This document shows positions 1 through 8,805 of a stretch of DNA of 64,000 nt, piece after piece; position 1 is the first letter of the stretch; every line of letters begins with the position of its first letter. Origin of the DNA: Proteiniphilum sp. UBA5384 (lineage in GTDB: Bacteria; Bacteroidota; Bacteroidia; Bacteroidales; Dysgonomonadaceae); assembly GCF_002410825.1 (NCBI RefSeq), contig NZ_DHOS01000070.1, positions 1 to 64,000 of the forward strand, written 5' to 3'. The position numbers and the translations under genes were made by a program. The notes under the pieces are model-generated. The model worked only from the letters and a program-made list of their open reading frames with translations, ran no database searches and was not told the DNA's origin.

Positions 1-420
1 AAAACATTAGTAGCTGTTGCCACCCTATTATTTGGATGAATTTGCTTTCCGCTTTAACAGGAAAATGTCAACATTCAGGGTAAATTATTCTATCGGTTAA
101 TACAACAGGCTGTTGAAACAGAACCGATCTCTCGAAATGAGCTTGTAAAATCAGCAACTTGACCGAAGGGGATAAGCAGTTAAATAAATATAGGAGAGAA
201 AAGAGAGCTTACATTACTTACTTTTTGGGATATAACTTGTAAGCCGTGTATTGAAGAACTAATTGTATTTAATATTTTAGCCAACGAATATCCGGAAGTG
301 AATTTCGTAGCAATAACTTCTACTCCAAAACAAAATGTCAATAAGTTTTTTCGAGAAAAAAGTTTTGAATGAAAGAATTTAATCGTTATCCCTGATTGTC
401 TGGAATATTTTGAAAATCTC
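1..420 (+). pseudogene. TlpA/thioredoxin-like protein, decayed remnant
   Basis: Reading frame 1 gives a continuous protein-like translation interrupted by five in-frame stops (TGA 37, TAA 55, TGA 160, TAA 181, TGA 370) without any frameshift. It starts inside a hydrophobic signal-like stretch (TLVAVATLLFG). At about 205-255 it contains LLTFWDITCKPCIEEL, the WxxxCxPC redox motif of TlpA/ResA-type thioredoxins, followed by a typical beta-strand (EVNFVAITSTP). The similarity ends near 420, where a calpain-like fragment in another frame begins. The intact gene was probably an envelope thiol-disulfide oxidoreductase. The 5' end lies outside the window. Because both TAA and TGA occur, point-mutation decay is more likely than UGA recoding. 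Confidence 0.7.
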
Positions 421-985
421 AAAATACATAGTGTCCAGCAAAAGCGACAAAGCATGCTGGAGCACTTTACTGGAGAAAGCGATTATCAAATATAATGCAA
501 TTTACGAAGTGGATACTGAGATTGGAGGAATTGGAAGTCATGTTGTTCCCCCACTTTTTACAGGTGAGGGCGAAAGTTTTGGTTTTCCCGCCAATGTATT
601 GAATGCTGATCAACTTAAAGTAATGGTAGAAAATTCTTTAATGGAAGGCAAATTTGTAGTTGGAGGGTTTAATCAAGTAAAGCCTATTGGTAATACCAAT
701 ACAGTAATTGGTCACGCTTATACATATTTGTTGTCTACTGATCCAAATGCACTTTTTTCCATGCGCAATCCCTGGGGAGGAAATCCCGGCACAAATGGTA
801 AAGAGGATGGTGTATTGAATATACCCGATGATGGTATTATTCCAACTTTGATAGATATTGGAGTTACGGGCCCGGGAAAAGCAGCCCCCATGAAAAGAGA
901 TATCAAACCGTATACTCCTCCCACATACTCATTCACTACACATAAGATGCGTGTTAGTGCTGTTCTAATGAAGTCTGGAATGTAA
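413..985 (+). pseudogene. Calpain-like (C2) cysteine protease, C-terminal fragment
   Basis: The open frame (ATG at 410) encodes about 191 residues resembling the back half of a calpain-type peptidase domain. WSTLLEKAIIKYN corresponds to the conserved W-x-LLEKAYAK segment. GHAYTYLL carries the catalytic His. MRNPWGGNPG carries the catalytic Asn of the RNPWG motif. The N-terminal part with the nucleophilic Cys is missing, and similarity starts abruptly where the thioredoxin-like remnant ends. It is therefore a truncated gene that should be inactive as a protease. Whether it was always a separate small gene or part of a larger secreted protein cannot be told. The family call is from motifs only. 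Confidence 0.65.
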
Positions 986-1278
986 ATATGAAATCACTAG
1001 GCAGTATGGACGCACATATTCCTCATCCGGGATGCTGCAGAAGTCCATGCCGGCCAAGGTGTCGCTGATCTGTGGAGAACTTTTGATCGGCCCGGTGGGC
1101 TTTGTTTTTCAGTATCCACTTTTCTTGACTGACAGTTTCATAATATGGTAAATATAATATCGCCTAATTTTATTCTGTACCTTAAAAATCCTTGTTTTTT
1201 ATCAGTTTAATAGGCCAAATATTAGTTTTTTCTATCAATATGTTATACTTTTGGGATGAGAATTTTTTAAGATAAAAC
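986..1278. other. Intergenic stretch with an unidentified coding-like remnant
   Basis: There is no convincing gene. Bases about 1000-1125 are more GC-rich than the surroundings. On the minus strand they translate for about 40 codons without a stop, into a sequence I do not recognise, with no start codon. The rest is AT-rich and holds the promoter of the next gene. Confidence 0.4.
1246..1253 (+). promoter_or_regulatory. Bacteroidetes -7 element for the GDPD gene
   Basis: TACTTTTG matches the TAnnTTTG -7 consensus of the Bacteroidetes primary sigma factor. It lies 46 bp before the ATG at 1300, which places the transcription start near 1260. No strong -33 TTTG is visible. Confidence 0.5.
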
Positions 1279-1299
1279 TTGAATAATCCATCAATCGTT

Positions 1300-2217
1300 A
1301 TGCTGAAAATCAACAACAATCTGTTTTTTACGATTTCTCTCTTATTGGTTTCGCTGTTTTTTTTACAAGGATGTAAGAGTCGGAAAGGTGAAGAGAATTA
1401 TATTAAATTCAAGAAGCTCAAGGATACGCATCAGTATTTTGCCTACAAAGGGGATAGTTCGATACTGGTAAGTGGACATAGGGGAGGCCGTGAGGTTGGA
1501 TTTCCCGAAAACAGCATCGAAGGATTCCAGCAAGTGCTGACACAAATGCCTGCATTCTTCGAGATAGACCCCCGCCTGACCAAAGACAGTGTTATTGTGC
1601 TTATGCATGATGCTACATTGGACAGGACTACGACGGCGAAGGGAAATCTCTCCGATTATACCTACGCCGAACTGCAGTCGTTGCGGTTGAAAGACCTTGA
1701 AGGGAATATTACAGCCGCTGAAATACCCACACTTGAAGAGGTGATCCAATGGAGTAAAGGTAAGACGGTTGTCAATCTCGATAAAAAAGATGTGCCGTTT
1801 GATATGATCGTGGATTTGATCAAGAAGAACAAGGCGGAAAAACATGTGATGCTTACCGTACATACAGGAGCACAGGCCAGATATTATTCCGACAGGTTGC
1901 CGGGAATTATGTTGTCTGTCTTCGCAAGGAATGACGAGGAATTTGAAGATATCGCCTTTTCCGGCGTTCCCTGGGAAAATATGATCGCTTATGTGGGACA
2001 AACCATTAACGATAAAAATGGGCATATTGTGGAACAACTGCGGGCCAAAGGTGTCAGGTGCATGGTGTCATATGCTCCATCGATCGACCGGTTGAGAACG
2101 CCGGAGGAAAGAGCGTCGGCCTATAAGGAAGCAATCACGATTAATCCGGATATCATTGAATCGGACTATCCGGCGGAAGTATGGAGAGTCCTGATGCCGG
2201 GCGATTCTATCCGGTGA
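1300..2217 (+). CDS. Glycerophosphodiester phosphodiesterase lipoprotein
   Basis: This protein hydrolyses glycerophosphodiesters to sn-glycerol-3-phosphate and an alcohol, probably at the outer face of a membrane. It has 305 residues. Residues 1-24 are a signal peptide ending in the lipobox LQGC (lipidated Cys25). The GDPD domain shows HRGG at 60-63, PENS at 69-72, Glu88 and Asp90 in EIDPR, and HDATLDRTT from His103. These are the acid/base histidines and metal ligands of the family. I chose the ATG at 1300 over the upstream TTG at 1279 because it begins a canonical lipoprotein signal. The gene stands alone upstream of the histidine operon with a 62-bp gap and has no obvious functional link to it. 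Confidence 0.88.
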   Translation: MLKINNNLFFTISLLLVSLFFLQGCKSRKGEENYIKFKKLKDTHQYFAYKGDSSILVSGHRGGREVGFPENSIEGFQQVLTQMPAFFEIDPRLTKDSVIVLMHDATLDRTTTAKGNLSDYTYAELQSLRLKDLEGNITAAEIPTLEEVIQWSKGKTVVNLDKKDVPFDMIVDLIKKNKAEKHVMLTVHTGAQARYYSDRLPGIMLSVFARNDEEFEDIAFSGVPWENMIAYVGQTINDKNGHIVEQLRAKGVRCMVSYAPSIDRLRTPEERASAYKEAITINPDIIESDYPAEVWRVLMPGDSIR

Positions 2218-2279
2218 TATTTTGTACCGCTTTGGCTTTTGTGTTGTGCTGAATAACCTTACGACTAAAAAATATTCGT

Positions 2280-4262
2280 ATGCAAATAACCTTATCCGAT
2301 CAATTGCCCCCATATCCCACATTCCGCGAGGGAATCCGTCGTGCGCCTGACCGCGGGTACAGTCTCACGCCCGGCCAGACAAAAACGGCTTTGAAAAATG
2401 CATTGCGCTATATTCCCGCCGGATTACATGCAGAATTGGCTCCCGAATTTCTCGAAGAACTGAAAACACGTGGACGTATCTATGGCTATCGTTATCGTCC
2501 TGAAGGTGACCTGAATGCTAAACCGATCGACCAATATAAGGGTAAATGTGTGGAAGGAAAAGCTTTTCAGGTGATGATCGACAATAATCTCTGTTTTGAT
2601 ATCGCGCTGTATCCCTATGAGCTGGTCACCTATGGTGAAACGGGACAAGTGTGTCAGAACTGGATGCAGTACCGGCTGATCAAGATGTATCTGGAAGAGT
2701 TGACACAGGAGCAGACATTGGTAGTTGAGAGCGGGCATCCGCTGGGATTGTTCAAATCGAAACCGGATGCCCCAAGGGTAATTATCACCAATTCGATGAT
2801 GGTAGGTATGTTCGATAATCTGCCGGATTGGGAAATCGCCGCACAGATGGGGGTCGCCAACTACGGACAGATGACTGCAGGCGGATGGATGTATATTGGG
2901 CCGCAGGGCATTGTACATGGTACGTTCAATACGCTGTTGAATGCGGGACGGTTGAAACTGGGTATTCCACAGGACGGTGATTTACGAGGACGGTTGTTTG
3001 TCTCTTCCGGTTTGGGGGGGATGAGTGGCGCGCAACCCAAAGCGGCTGATATTGCCGGTGCGGTGTCCCTAATTGCCGAGGTGGATGCGTCGCGTATCGA
3101 AACACGTCACTCGCAGGGGTGGATACAACGGGTCACAGGGGATCTGACGAAAGCATTCCACTGGGCAGACGAAGCGAGAAAACGTCACGAACCGCTCTCC
3201 ATTGCCTATCATGGAAATATTGTCGACCTATTGGAATATGCCGTGGAACAGCATATCCATATAGAGTTATTGAGCGACCAGACTTCCTGTCATGAACCGT
3301 ATACAGGTGGGTATTGCCCTGCCGGCATCACCTTTGAAGAGCGTACCCGTTTGTTGCATGAAGACAGGCCGACATTCAGTAAGTTGGTAGATGTATCACT
3401 GCGACGCCATTTTGAGGTGATCCGGAAGTTGGTGGAGAAAGGTACTTACTTTTTTGACTATGGGAACTCTTTTATGAAAGCAATATATGATGCCGGAGTA
3501 AAGGAGATATCGAAGAATGGTAGGGACGAGAAGGATGGTTTTATCTGGCCTTCGTATGTGGAAGATATCATGGGACCCGAATTGTTCGACTATGGTTATG
3601 GCCCTTTCCGCTGGATTTGTCTGAGCGGTAAGCCGGAAGACCTGGCGCTGACCGACCGGGCAGCGATGGAATGTATCGATCCTACCCGGCGGGGACAGGA
3701 CCGTGATAACTGGATTTGGATCCGTGATGCGGAGAAAAACAAGTTAGTAGTCGGTACGCAGGCCCGTATCCTTTATCAGGATGCGGAAGGACGGTTGAAA
3801 ATTGCATTGAAATTCAATGAGATGGTGCGTGACGGAGAGATTGGCCCTGTGATGTTGGGACGTGATCACCATGATGTGAGTGGCACCGATTCTCCCTTCA
3901 GGGAGACCGCCAATATCAAGGATGGCAGTAACGTGATGGCCGATATGGCGGTGCAATGCTTTGCCGGCAATGCTGCCCGGGGTATGAGCCTGGTTGCGCT
4001 GCATAACGGCGGTGGAGTAGGTATCGGAAAAGCAATCAACGGCGGGTTCGGCATGGTATGCAACGGTAGCGAGCGGGTGGATGAGATCTTGCGTTCTGCC
4101 ATGCTGTGGGATGTGATGGGAGGTGTGGCACGCCGATCATGGGCACGTAACCCCAATGCTATAAGTACCGTGAATACCTTCAACCGTTCACATGCGGATG
4201 GATATCATATCACCGAACCTTATCTGGTGGATGATGAGATGCTGAATGATATTATTGCATAA
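2280..4262 (+). CDS. hutU: Urocanate hydratase (long form)
   Basis: This enzyme converts urocanate to 4-imidazolone-5-propionate, the second step of histidine degradation, using tightly bound NAD+ as an electrophile. The glycine-rich NAD site GLGGMSGAQPKAADIAG lies near residues 243-259, and the conserved Cys of RWICLSG near residue 445. The protein is 660 residues, about 100 longer than the roughly 555-residue proteobacterial enzyme. Long forms are usual in Bacteroidetes. It is the first gene of a five-gene pathway cluster (hutU, ftcD, hutI, fchA, hutH) on one strand, with gaps of 9-78 bp. No clear promoter was found in the 62 bp upstream, so readthrough or a non-canonical promoter is possible. 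Confidence 0.95.
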   Translation: MQITLSDQLPPYPTFREGIRRAPDRGYSLTPGQTKTALKNALRYIPAGLHAELAPEFLEELKTRGRIYGYRYRPEGDLNAKPIDQYKGKCVEGKAFQVMIDNNLCFDIALYPYELVTYGETGQVCQNWMQYRLIKMYLEELTQEQTLVVESGHPLGLFKSKPDAPRVIITNSMMVGMFDNLPDWEIAAQMGVANYGQMTAGGWMYIGPQGIVHGTFNTLLNAGRLKLGIPQDGDLRGRLFVSSGLGGMSGAQPKAADIAGAVSLIAEVDASRIETRHSQGWIQRVTGDLTKAFHWADEARKRHEPLSIAYHGNIVDLLEYAVEQHIHIELLSDQTSCHEPYTGGYCPAGITFEERTRLLHEDRPTFSKLVDVSLRRHFEVIRKLVEKGTYFFDYGNSFMKAIYDAGVKEISKNGRDEKDGFIWPSYVEDIMGPELFDYGYGPFRWICLSGKPEDLALTDRAAMECIDPTRRGQDRDNWIWIRDAEKNKLVVGTQARILYQDAEGRLKIALKFNEMVRDGEIGPVMLGRDHHDVSGTDSPFRETANIKDGSNVMADMAVQCFAGNAARGMSLVALHNGGGVGIGKAINGGFGMVCNGSERVDEILRSAMLWDVMGGVARRSWARNPNAISTVNTFNRSHADGYHITEPYLVDDEMLNDIIA

Positions 4263-4340
4263 ATAAACCGAGATAGCTGAAATTATCACTATTTTTGTTT
4301 AAATATATTGGATGAAAAAAATTCAGATCAGTACCAAATT

Positions 4341-5237
4341 ATGAACAAAATCATGGAATGTGTGCCCAACTTCAGCGAGGGGCGCGACAAACAGAAAATC
4401 GAGAAGATTGCGGATGCATTCCGCGGTAAAGAGGGTGTCAAACTCTTGGATTACAGTGGTGATGCCGATCATCACCGGTCGGTAATTACTGTGGCAGGCG
4501 AACCGGAAGCGTTGAAAAATGCGGTGGTCGAAGCAATAGGAACTGCGGTGGAGTTGATCGACCTTACCCGACATCAGGGGCAACATCCCCGCATGGGAGC
4601 GGTGGATGTGGTACCGTTCATCCCGATTAAAAATGTGACGATGGAAGAAGCGGTAGCCTTATCGAAAGAGGTGGCACAAACGGTGGGAAAGAGATTCGGA
4701 CTTCCGGTCTACCTTTATGAAAAATCTGCTTCGGCAACCCATCGTGAAAATCTGTCCGTCGTACGCAAAGGTGAATTTGAGGGATTGGGCAATAAAATGA
4801 AGCAACCGGAATGGTTGCCCGATTTTGGACCATCAGAACCCCATCCCACGGCTGGAGCCGTGGCTATTGGCGCCCGTATGCCATTGGTGGCCTATAACGT
4901 AAATCTGGGAACAAATAATCTGGAAATTGCGACTGCCATCAGTAAGAAAGTACGCCATGTAGGCGGAGGATTACGGTTCTGTAAAGCCATGGGGGTGGCG
5001 TTGGAAGATCGTGGCATTACACAGGTATCGATGAACCTGACAGATTATACCAAAACGGCTATCTACCGCGCTCATGAGTTGGTGCGTATCGAAGCGCAGC
5101 GTTACGGGGTGCCTGTGGTAGGTGCCGAAGTGATTGGCCTCGTGCCGATGGAAGCGCTGGTAGACTCTGTTACCTACTATCTGGGATTAGAGAATTTCTC
5201 CGTCGGACAAGTACTTGAGACACAATTGATGGAATAG
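4341..5237 (+). CDS. ftcD: Glutamate formimidoyltransferase
   Basis: This enzyme transfers the formimino group of N-formimino-L-glutamate to tetrahydrofolate, giving glutamate and 5-formimino-THF. It is the last step of the folate-dependent route, which replaces HutG. The protein has 298 residues and starts with the family hallmark MECVPNFSEGRD. It contains DADHHRSVITVAG, with the catalytic-region histidines, and GQHPRMGAVDVVPFIP. The ATG at 4341 is preferred over the TTG at 4308 because family members begin directly at this motif. The cyclodeaminase partner that is fused to it in mammals is a separate gene here (fchA). A TATTTTTG at 4290-4297 may serve as an internal promoter. Confidence 0.94.
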   Translation: MNKIMECVPNFSEGRDKQKIEKIADAFRGKEGVKLLDYSGDADHHRSVITVAGEPEALKNAVVEAIGTAVELIDLTRHQGQHPRMGAVDVVPFIPIKNVTMEEAVALSKEVAQTVGKRFGLPVYLYEKSASATHRENLSVVRKGEFEGLGNKMKQPEWLPDFGPSEPHPTAGAVAIGARMPLVAYNVNLGTNNLEIATAISKKVRHVGGGLRFCKAMGVALEDRGITQVSMNLTDYTKTAIYRAHELVRIEAQRYGVPVVGAEVIGLVPMEALVDSVTYYLGLENFSVGQVLETQLME

Positions 5238-5246
5238 GAGAAAAAT

Positions 5247-6497
5247 ATGAGTAACCTGATCATCAAAAATGCCACCCAGGTAGTTACTTGCAGCGGTTTC
5301 TCAGGGAAGCGAGGAAAAGAGATGAGTGACCTGCATGTGATCGAAAACGGAACGGTGATTGTAACTGATGGTATCATATCTCATGTGCTCCGCGCCGGGG
5401 AAGAGGTGCCCGTCAATGAACGGGATTATACCGTGATTGATGCTACCGGTAAAGCATTACTCCCCGGATTTGTCGATCCGCATACCCATTTCGTATTTGG
5501 CGGATACCGGGAAGAAGAATTCTCTTGGCGGATGCGTGGCGAAAGCTATATGGATATTATGAATCGGGGTGGGGGGATTGTCAATACGACCCGTGCCACA
5601 CGGGAAGCCTCGGAAGAAGAGTTGGTAGAGGTCGGCCGGCAACGGCTCGATGCGATGATGCGCCTTGGCATCACTACCGTGGAAGGAAAAAGCGGATATG
5701 GGCTCGACAAGGACACCGAGTTGAAACAACTCCGGGTGATGAACCGTCTCAACCAAACTCATCCGATGGATATCATGCCGACCTTTATGGGAGCACATGC
5801 CGTACCGGCAGAATGGAGAGGTAAAGAGGATGCGTTTATAGATTTTAATATCCGAGAGATGTTCCCGCTTGTGAAGCAGGAAAAATTGGCAGAAGCAGTC
5901 GATATATTCTGTGAAAAAGATGTTTTTTCCATAGAACAGTCACGCCGATATCTTTCTGCCGCACGGGAGCATGGATTCCTATTGAAGATACACGCCGACG
6001 AAATTGTATCTTTGGGTGGTGCTGAACTGGCTGCGGAGCTGCATTGCCTTTCTGCCGACCATCTATTACAGGTGTCGGACAAGGGAATCCGAGCCATGGC
6101 AGAAGCCGGTGTGGTGGCTACGTTATTGCCTCTCACCGCCTTCTCGTTGCGGGAGAATTATGCCCGGGGCCGGGAGATGATTGATGCGGGTTGTATAGTG
6201 GCACTGGCGACCGACCTTAATCCCGGGAGTTCATTCACTGCCTCGGTTCCTTTACTCTTCTCTATCGCCTGCATATATATGCGTTTGTCACCCGAAGAAG
6301 CAGTCACCGCTTTTACTATCAATAGTGCAGCGGCTATCAACCGGGCAGATCATATTGGTAGCATCAATGTGGGTAAACAGGGCGATCTGGTATTACTGCA
6401 ATTTCCATCCTATAAATTCCTGCCTTACCATGTGGGGATGAATATTGTGGAGACGGTTGTAAAACGGGGAAAAATCATCTTTTCAATATGCCAATAA
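5247..6497 (+). CDS. hutI: Imidazolonepropionase
   Basis: This amidohydrolase opens the imidazolone ring of 4-imidazolone-5-propionate to N-formiminoglutamate. It has 416 residues. Metal-binding DPHTHFVFGG is near residue 74, followed by EEFSWRMRGESYMDIM, which is characteristic of HutI. A further ligand motif HADEI is near 249, and ATDLNPGSS, with the metal-binding Asp, is near 321. The start ATG follows ftcD by 9 bp and is preceded by AGGAG, an unusually good Shine-Dalgarno for this phylum. All expected catalytic residues are present, and it sits in its pathway operon. Confidence 0.95.
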   Translation: MSNLIIKNATQVVTCSGFSGKRGKEMSDLHVIENGTVIVTDGIISHVLRAGEEVPVNERDYTVIDATGKALLPGFVDPHTHFVFGGYREEEFSWRMRGESYMDIMNRGGGIVNTTRATREASEEELVEVGRQRLDAMMRLGITTVEGKSGYGLDKDTELKQLRVMNRLNQTHPMDIMPTFMGAHAVPAEWRGKEDAFIDFNIREMFPLVKQEKLAEAVDIFCEKDVFSIEQSRRYLSAAREHGFLLKIHADEIVSLGGAELAAELHCLSADHLLQVSDKGIRAMAEAGVVATLLPLTAFSLRENYARGREMIDAGCIVALATDLNPGSSFTASVPLLFSIACIYMRLSPEEAVTAFTINSAAAINRADHIGSINVGKQGDLVLLQFPSYKFLPYHVGMNIVETVVKRGKIIFSICQ

Positions 6498-6525
6498 GAC
6501 TAATGAGGATAATCATTTTAAAATT

Positions 6526-7152
6526 ATGAAATTACAGGATTTAACTTTAAAACAATTTTTAGAAAGAACTGCTGCGAACGAAGCTATTCCGGGCGGCGGC
6601 AGTTCTTCGGCGTTAAATGGGGCGATCAGCTCGGCATTGGCCGGTATGATGGCTAACCTGACCATTGGTAAAAAAAACTATACTGATGTAGAGGAGCAAA
6701 TGAAAAAGATCGTAGAAGAGATGGGAGAGAACAGAACCCATTTCATCAACGATATCGACCGTGATGCGGATGCATACAGTTTAGTGATGGACGCATATAA
6801 ACTTCCCAAAGAGACAGATGAGCAAAAAAAACTGCGCAGTGAAAAAATTCAGGAAGCAATGAAAATCGCGTCGCTCATCCCGATGGAAGTGGCGGAACGT
6901 GCATATGGTATGATCGGTACGATTATCGAAACGATCCGGAAAGGGAATAAAAATGCGGTGACCGACGGGATGGTCGGACTAATGGCTTGTCGCACGGGCA
7001 TCATGGGAGCACTCCTGAACGTCCGTACCAATTTGGGAGGTATCAATGATACTGTATTTGTGGCAGAATTACGAGAAAAATGTGATCGTATTGAAAAAGA
7101 GACGCTTATGAAAGAAAGTGAGATGATTGAATGGGTAAAATCAGTAATCTAA
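6526..7152 (+). CDS. fchA: Formimidoyltetrahydrofolate cyclodeaminase
   Basis: This enzyme converts 5-formimino-THF, the product of FtcD, to 5,10-methenyl-THF and ammonia, feeding the one-carbon pool. The protein has 208 residues and is largely helical. It has the family signature IPGGGSSSALNGAISSALAGM near the N-terminus and a conserved stretch around NAVTDGMVGLMACRTGIMGA, where family members contact the folate. It lies between hutI (28 bp) and hutH (9 bp), so the product is certainly used in histidine breakdown. I see no truncation or unusual feature. Confidence 0.93.
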   Translation: MKLQDLTLKQFLERTAANEAIPGGGSSSALNGAISSALAGMMANLTIGKKNYTDVEEQMKKIVEEMGENRTHFINDIDRDADAYSLVMDAYKLPKETDEQKKLRSEKIQEAMKIASLIPMEVAERAYGMIGTIIETIRKGNKNAVTDGMVGLMACRTGIMGALLNVRTNLGGINDTVFVAELREKCDRIEKETLMKESEMIEWVKSVI

Positions 7153-7161
7153 TCATATAGG

Positions 7162-8661
7162 ATGAAAAATATCTATTATATAGGGAAAGGAGAGCTTACA
7201 CTGGATGACCTGAAATGGATCATTTCTGAGAATATTAAAGTGGCACTGGCGCCGGAAGCCAAGGAAAGGATACAGAAATGCCGTGATTACCTTGATAAGA
7301 AGATGGAGACCCAAACCGGACCGATCTATGGGATTACTACGGGTTTTGGTTCTCTTTATAACCGTACCATTCCTAACGATGACCTGAGTACATTGCAGGA
7401 AAATCTGGTGAAATCGCATGCCTGTAGTGTGGGTGAGGAAGTTGCGCCACTGATCGTCAAGCTGATGTTCCTGTTGAAAGCATATGCACTTTCATTGGGA
7501 TACAGTGGTGTGCAGGTAGCAACAGTGCAACGGATGCTTGACCTGTTCAATAACGATATACTTCCTATAGTATATGACAAGGGGTCATTAGGCGCTTCGG
7601 GAGATTTGGCACCGCTCGCCAACCTTTTCCTGCCGTTGATCGGTGTAGGCGATGTCTTTTACAAGGGGAAGAAACAGGATATCGGTGTGGTACTGGATGA
7701 ATTCGGATGGAAGCCGATCCGGCTGAAGAGCAAGGAGGGACTGGCACTATTGAACGGTACACAGTTCATGTCGGCCCATGGTGTCTATGCCATCATGAAA
7801 GCAGAAAAGCTTTCCAGACGAGCCGACCTGATCGCCGCCATGTCGCTCGATGCCTACGATGGCCACATCGAGCCATTCGATGAGAAACTGCAATTGATCC
7901 GTCCTCATCAGGGACAACTCGAAACGGGCAGGAATATTCGCCGTTTTCTGGAGGGAAGTGAGATCCATTCAGGAGAGAAAAAACATCTGCAAGATCCCTA
8001 TTCTTTTCGTTGCGTACCGCAGGTACATGGTGCGTCGAAGGATGCCATCAATTATGTGAAATCGGTGGTGATGACGGAGATTAACTCTGTAACGGATAAT
8101 CCTACTATCTTTCCCGATGATGATGAGATCATATCAGGAGGAAATTTTCATGGGGAACCTCTCGCCGTGTCTTTCGATTTTCTAGCGATTGCCCTGGCGG
8201 AATTGGGAAATATCTCCGAACGGCGTACAGCCCAGCTTATCCTCGGTAAACGGGAACTGCCAGAATTCCTTGTGGCCAATCCGGGGCTCAATTCGGGTTT
8301 TATGATTCCTCAATATGTGGCGGCTTCGGTGGTGAGCCAGAACAAGATGTATTGCGTCCCCGCAAGTACCGATTCTATTGTCTCTTCCAACGGTCAGGAA
8401 GATCACGTGAGCATGGGAGCCACTTCGGCAGTCAAACTACTCAAAGTGATGGACAACCTTGATATCATTCTCTCCATCGAACTGATGAACGCGGCACAGG
8501 CTATGGAGTTCAGGCGCCCCCTGAAATCATCTCCCTTAATCGAAAAAATATTGAAAGCGTATCGCAAGGAGGTACCGTTTATCGATGAAGATATTGTGAT
8601 GTATAAGGAAATACGAAAGACCACTTCTTTTCTGAACCGTTTGGAAGTCGATGATATTTAA
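7162..8661 (+). CDS. hutH: Histidine ammonia-lyase
   Basis: This enzyme removes ammonia from L-histidine to give trans-urocanate, the first pathway step. It has 499 residues, normal for the family. The Ala-Ser-Gly triad in GSLGASGDLAPLANL (ASG at 145-147) self-cyclises to the MIO prosthetic group. ITTGFGSLYNR near residue 55 supplies the active-site Tyr loop, and QDPYSFRCVPQVHGA is the conserved QDxYSxRCxPQVHG motif. Although it catalyses the first reaction, it is the last gene of the operon. The MFS gene that follows has its own promoter. Confidence 0.96.
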   Translation: MKNIYYIGKGELTLDDLKWIISENIKVALAPEAKERIQKCRDYLDKKMETQTGPIYGITTGFGSLYNRTIPNDDLSTLQENLVKSHACSVGEEVAPLIVKLMFLLKAYALSLGYSGVQVATVQRMLDLFNNDILPIVYDKGSLGASGDLAPLANLFLPLIGVGDVFYKGKKQDIGVVLDEFGWKPIRLKSKEGLALLNGTQFMSAHGVYAIMKAEKLSRRADLIAAMSLDAYDGHIEPFDEKLQLIRPHQGQLETGRNIRRFLEGSEIHSGEKKHLQDPYSFRCVPQVHGASKDAINYVKSVVMTEINSVTDNPTIFPDDDEIISGGNFHGEPLAVSFDFLAIALAELGNISERRTAQLILGKRELPEFLVANPGLNSGFMIPQYVAASVVSQNKMYCVPASTDSIVSSNGQEDHVSMGATSAVKLLKVMDNLDIILSIELMNAAQAMEFRRPLKSSPLIEKILKAYRKEVPFIDEDIVMYKEIRKTTSFLNRLEVDDI

Positions 8662-8670
8662 GTTTGTGCC

Positions 8671-8769
8671 TGGCTTTTCGTTCGGTTTTTACTACATTTC
8701 CATAATGTAGGATACACCTCAGAAAAACTCAATCAAACTTGGCTTTTCATTCGGTTTTCACTACATTTG
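8671..8769 (+). promoter_or_regulatory. Tandemly duplicated promoter before the MFS gene
   Basis: A 30-bp sequence (8671-8700) recurs 69 bp downstream (8740-8769) with three differences. Each copy ends in a -7-like element: TACATTTC at 8693-8700 and a perfect TACATTTG at 8762-8769. TTGG lies 23 bp before the second one. The downstream copy is probably the active promoter, starting transcription near 8776, 30 bp ahead of the ATG. The upstream copy has lost the final consensus G. Confidence 0.55.
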
Positions 8770-8805
8770 CGTGTTCAAAAATAAAAATTGAAAAAATAAC
8801 AAAAT

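Noticed and set aside
1..420. UGA recoding (UGA as Trp) in the thioredoxin-like frame
   Set aside because: Two of the five stops are TAA, and all intact genes in the window use TGG for Trp and TGA as stop.
986..1278. tRNA or small RNA gene
   Set aside because: No cloverleaf, no TTCGAATC-type T-loop and no terminator in the stretch.
2068..2322. Antisense open frames inside hutU, carB, clpB and other genes
   Set aside because: They overlap well-supported genes in full, have no family features and follow codon bias of the sense gene.
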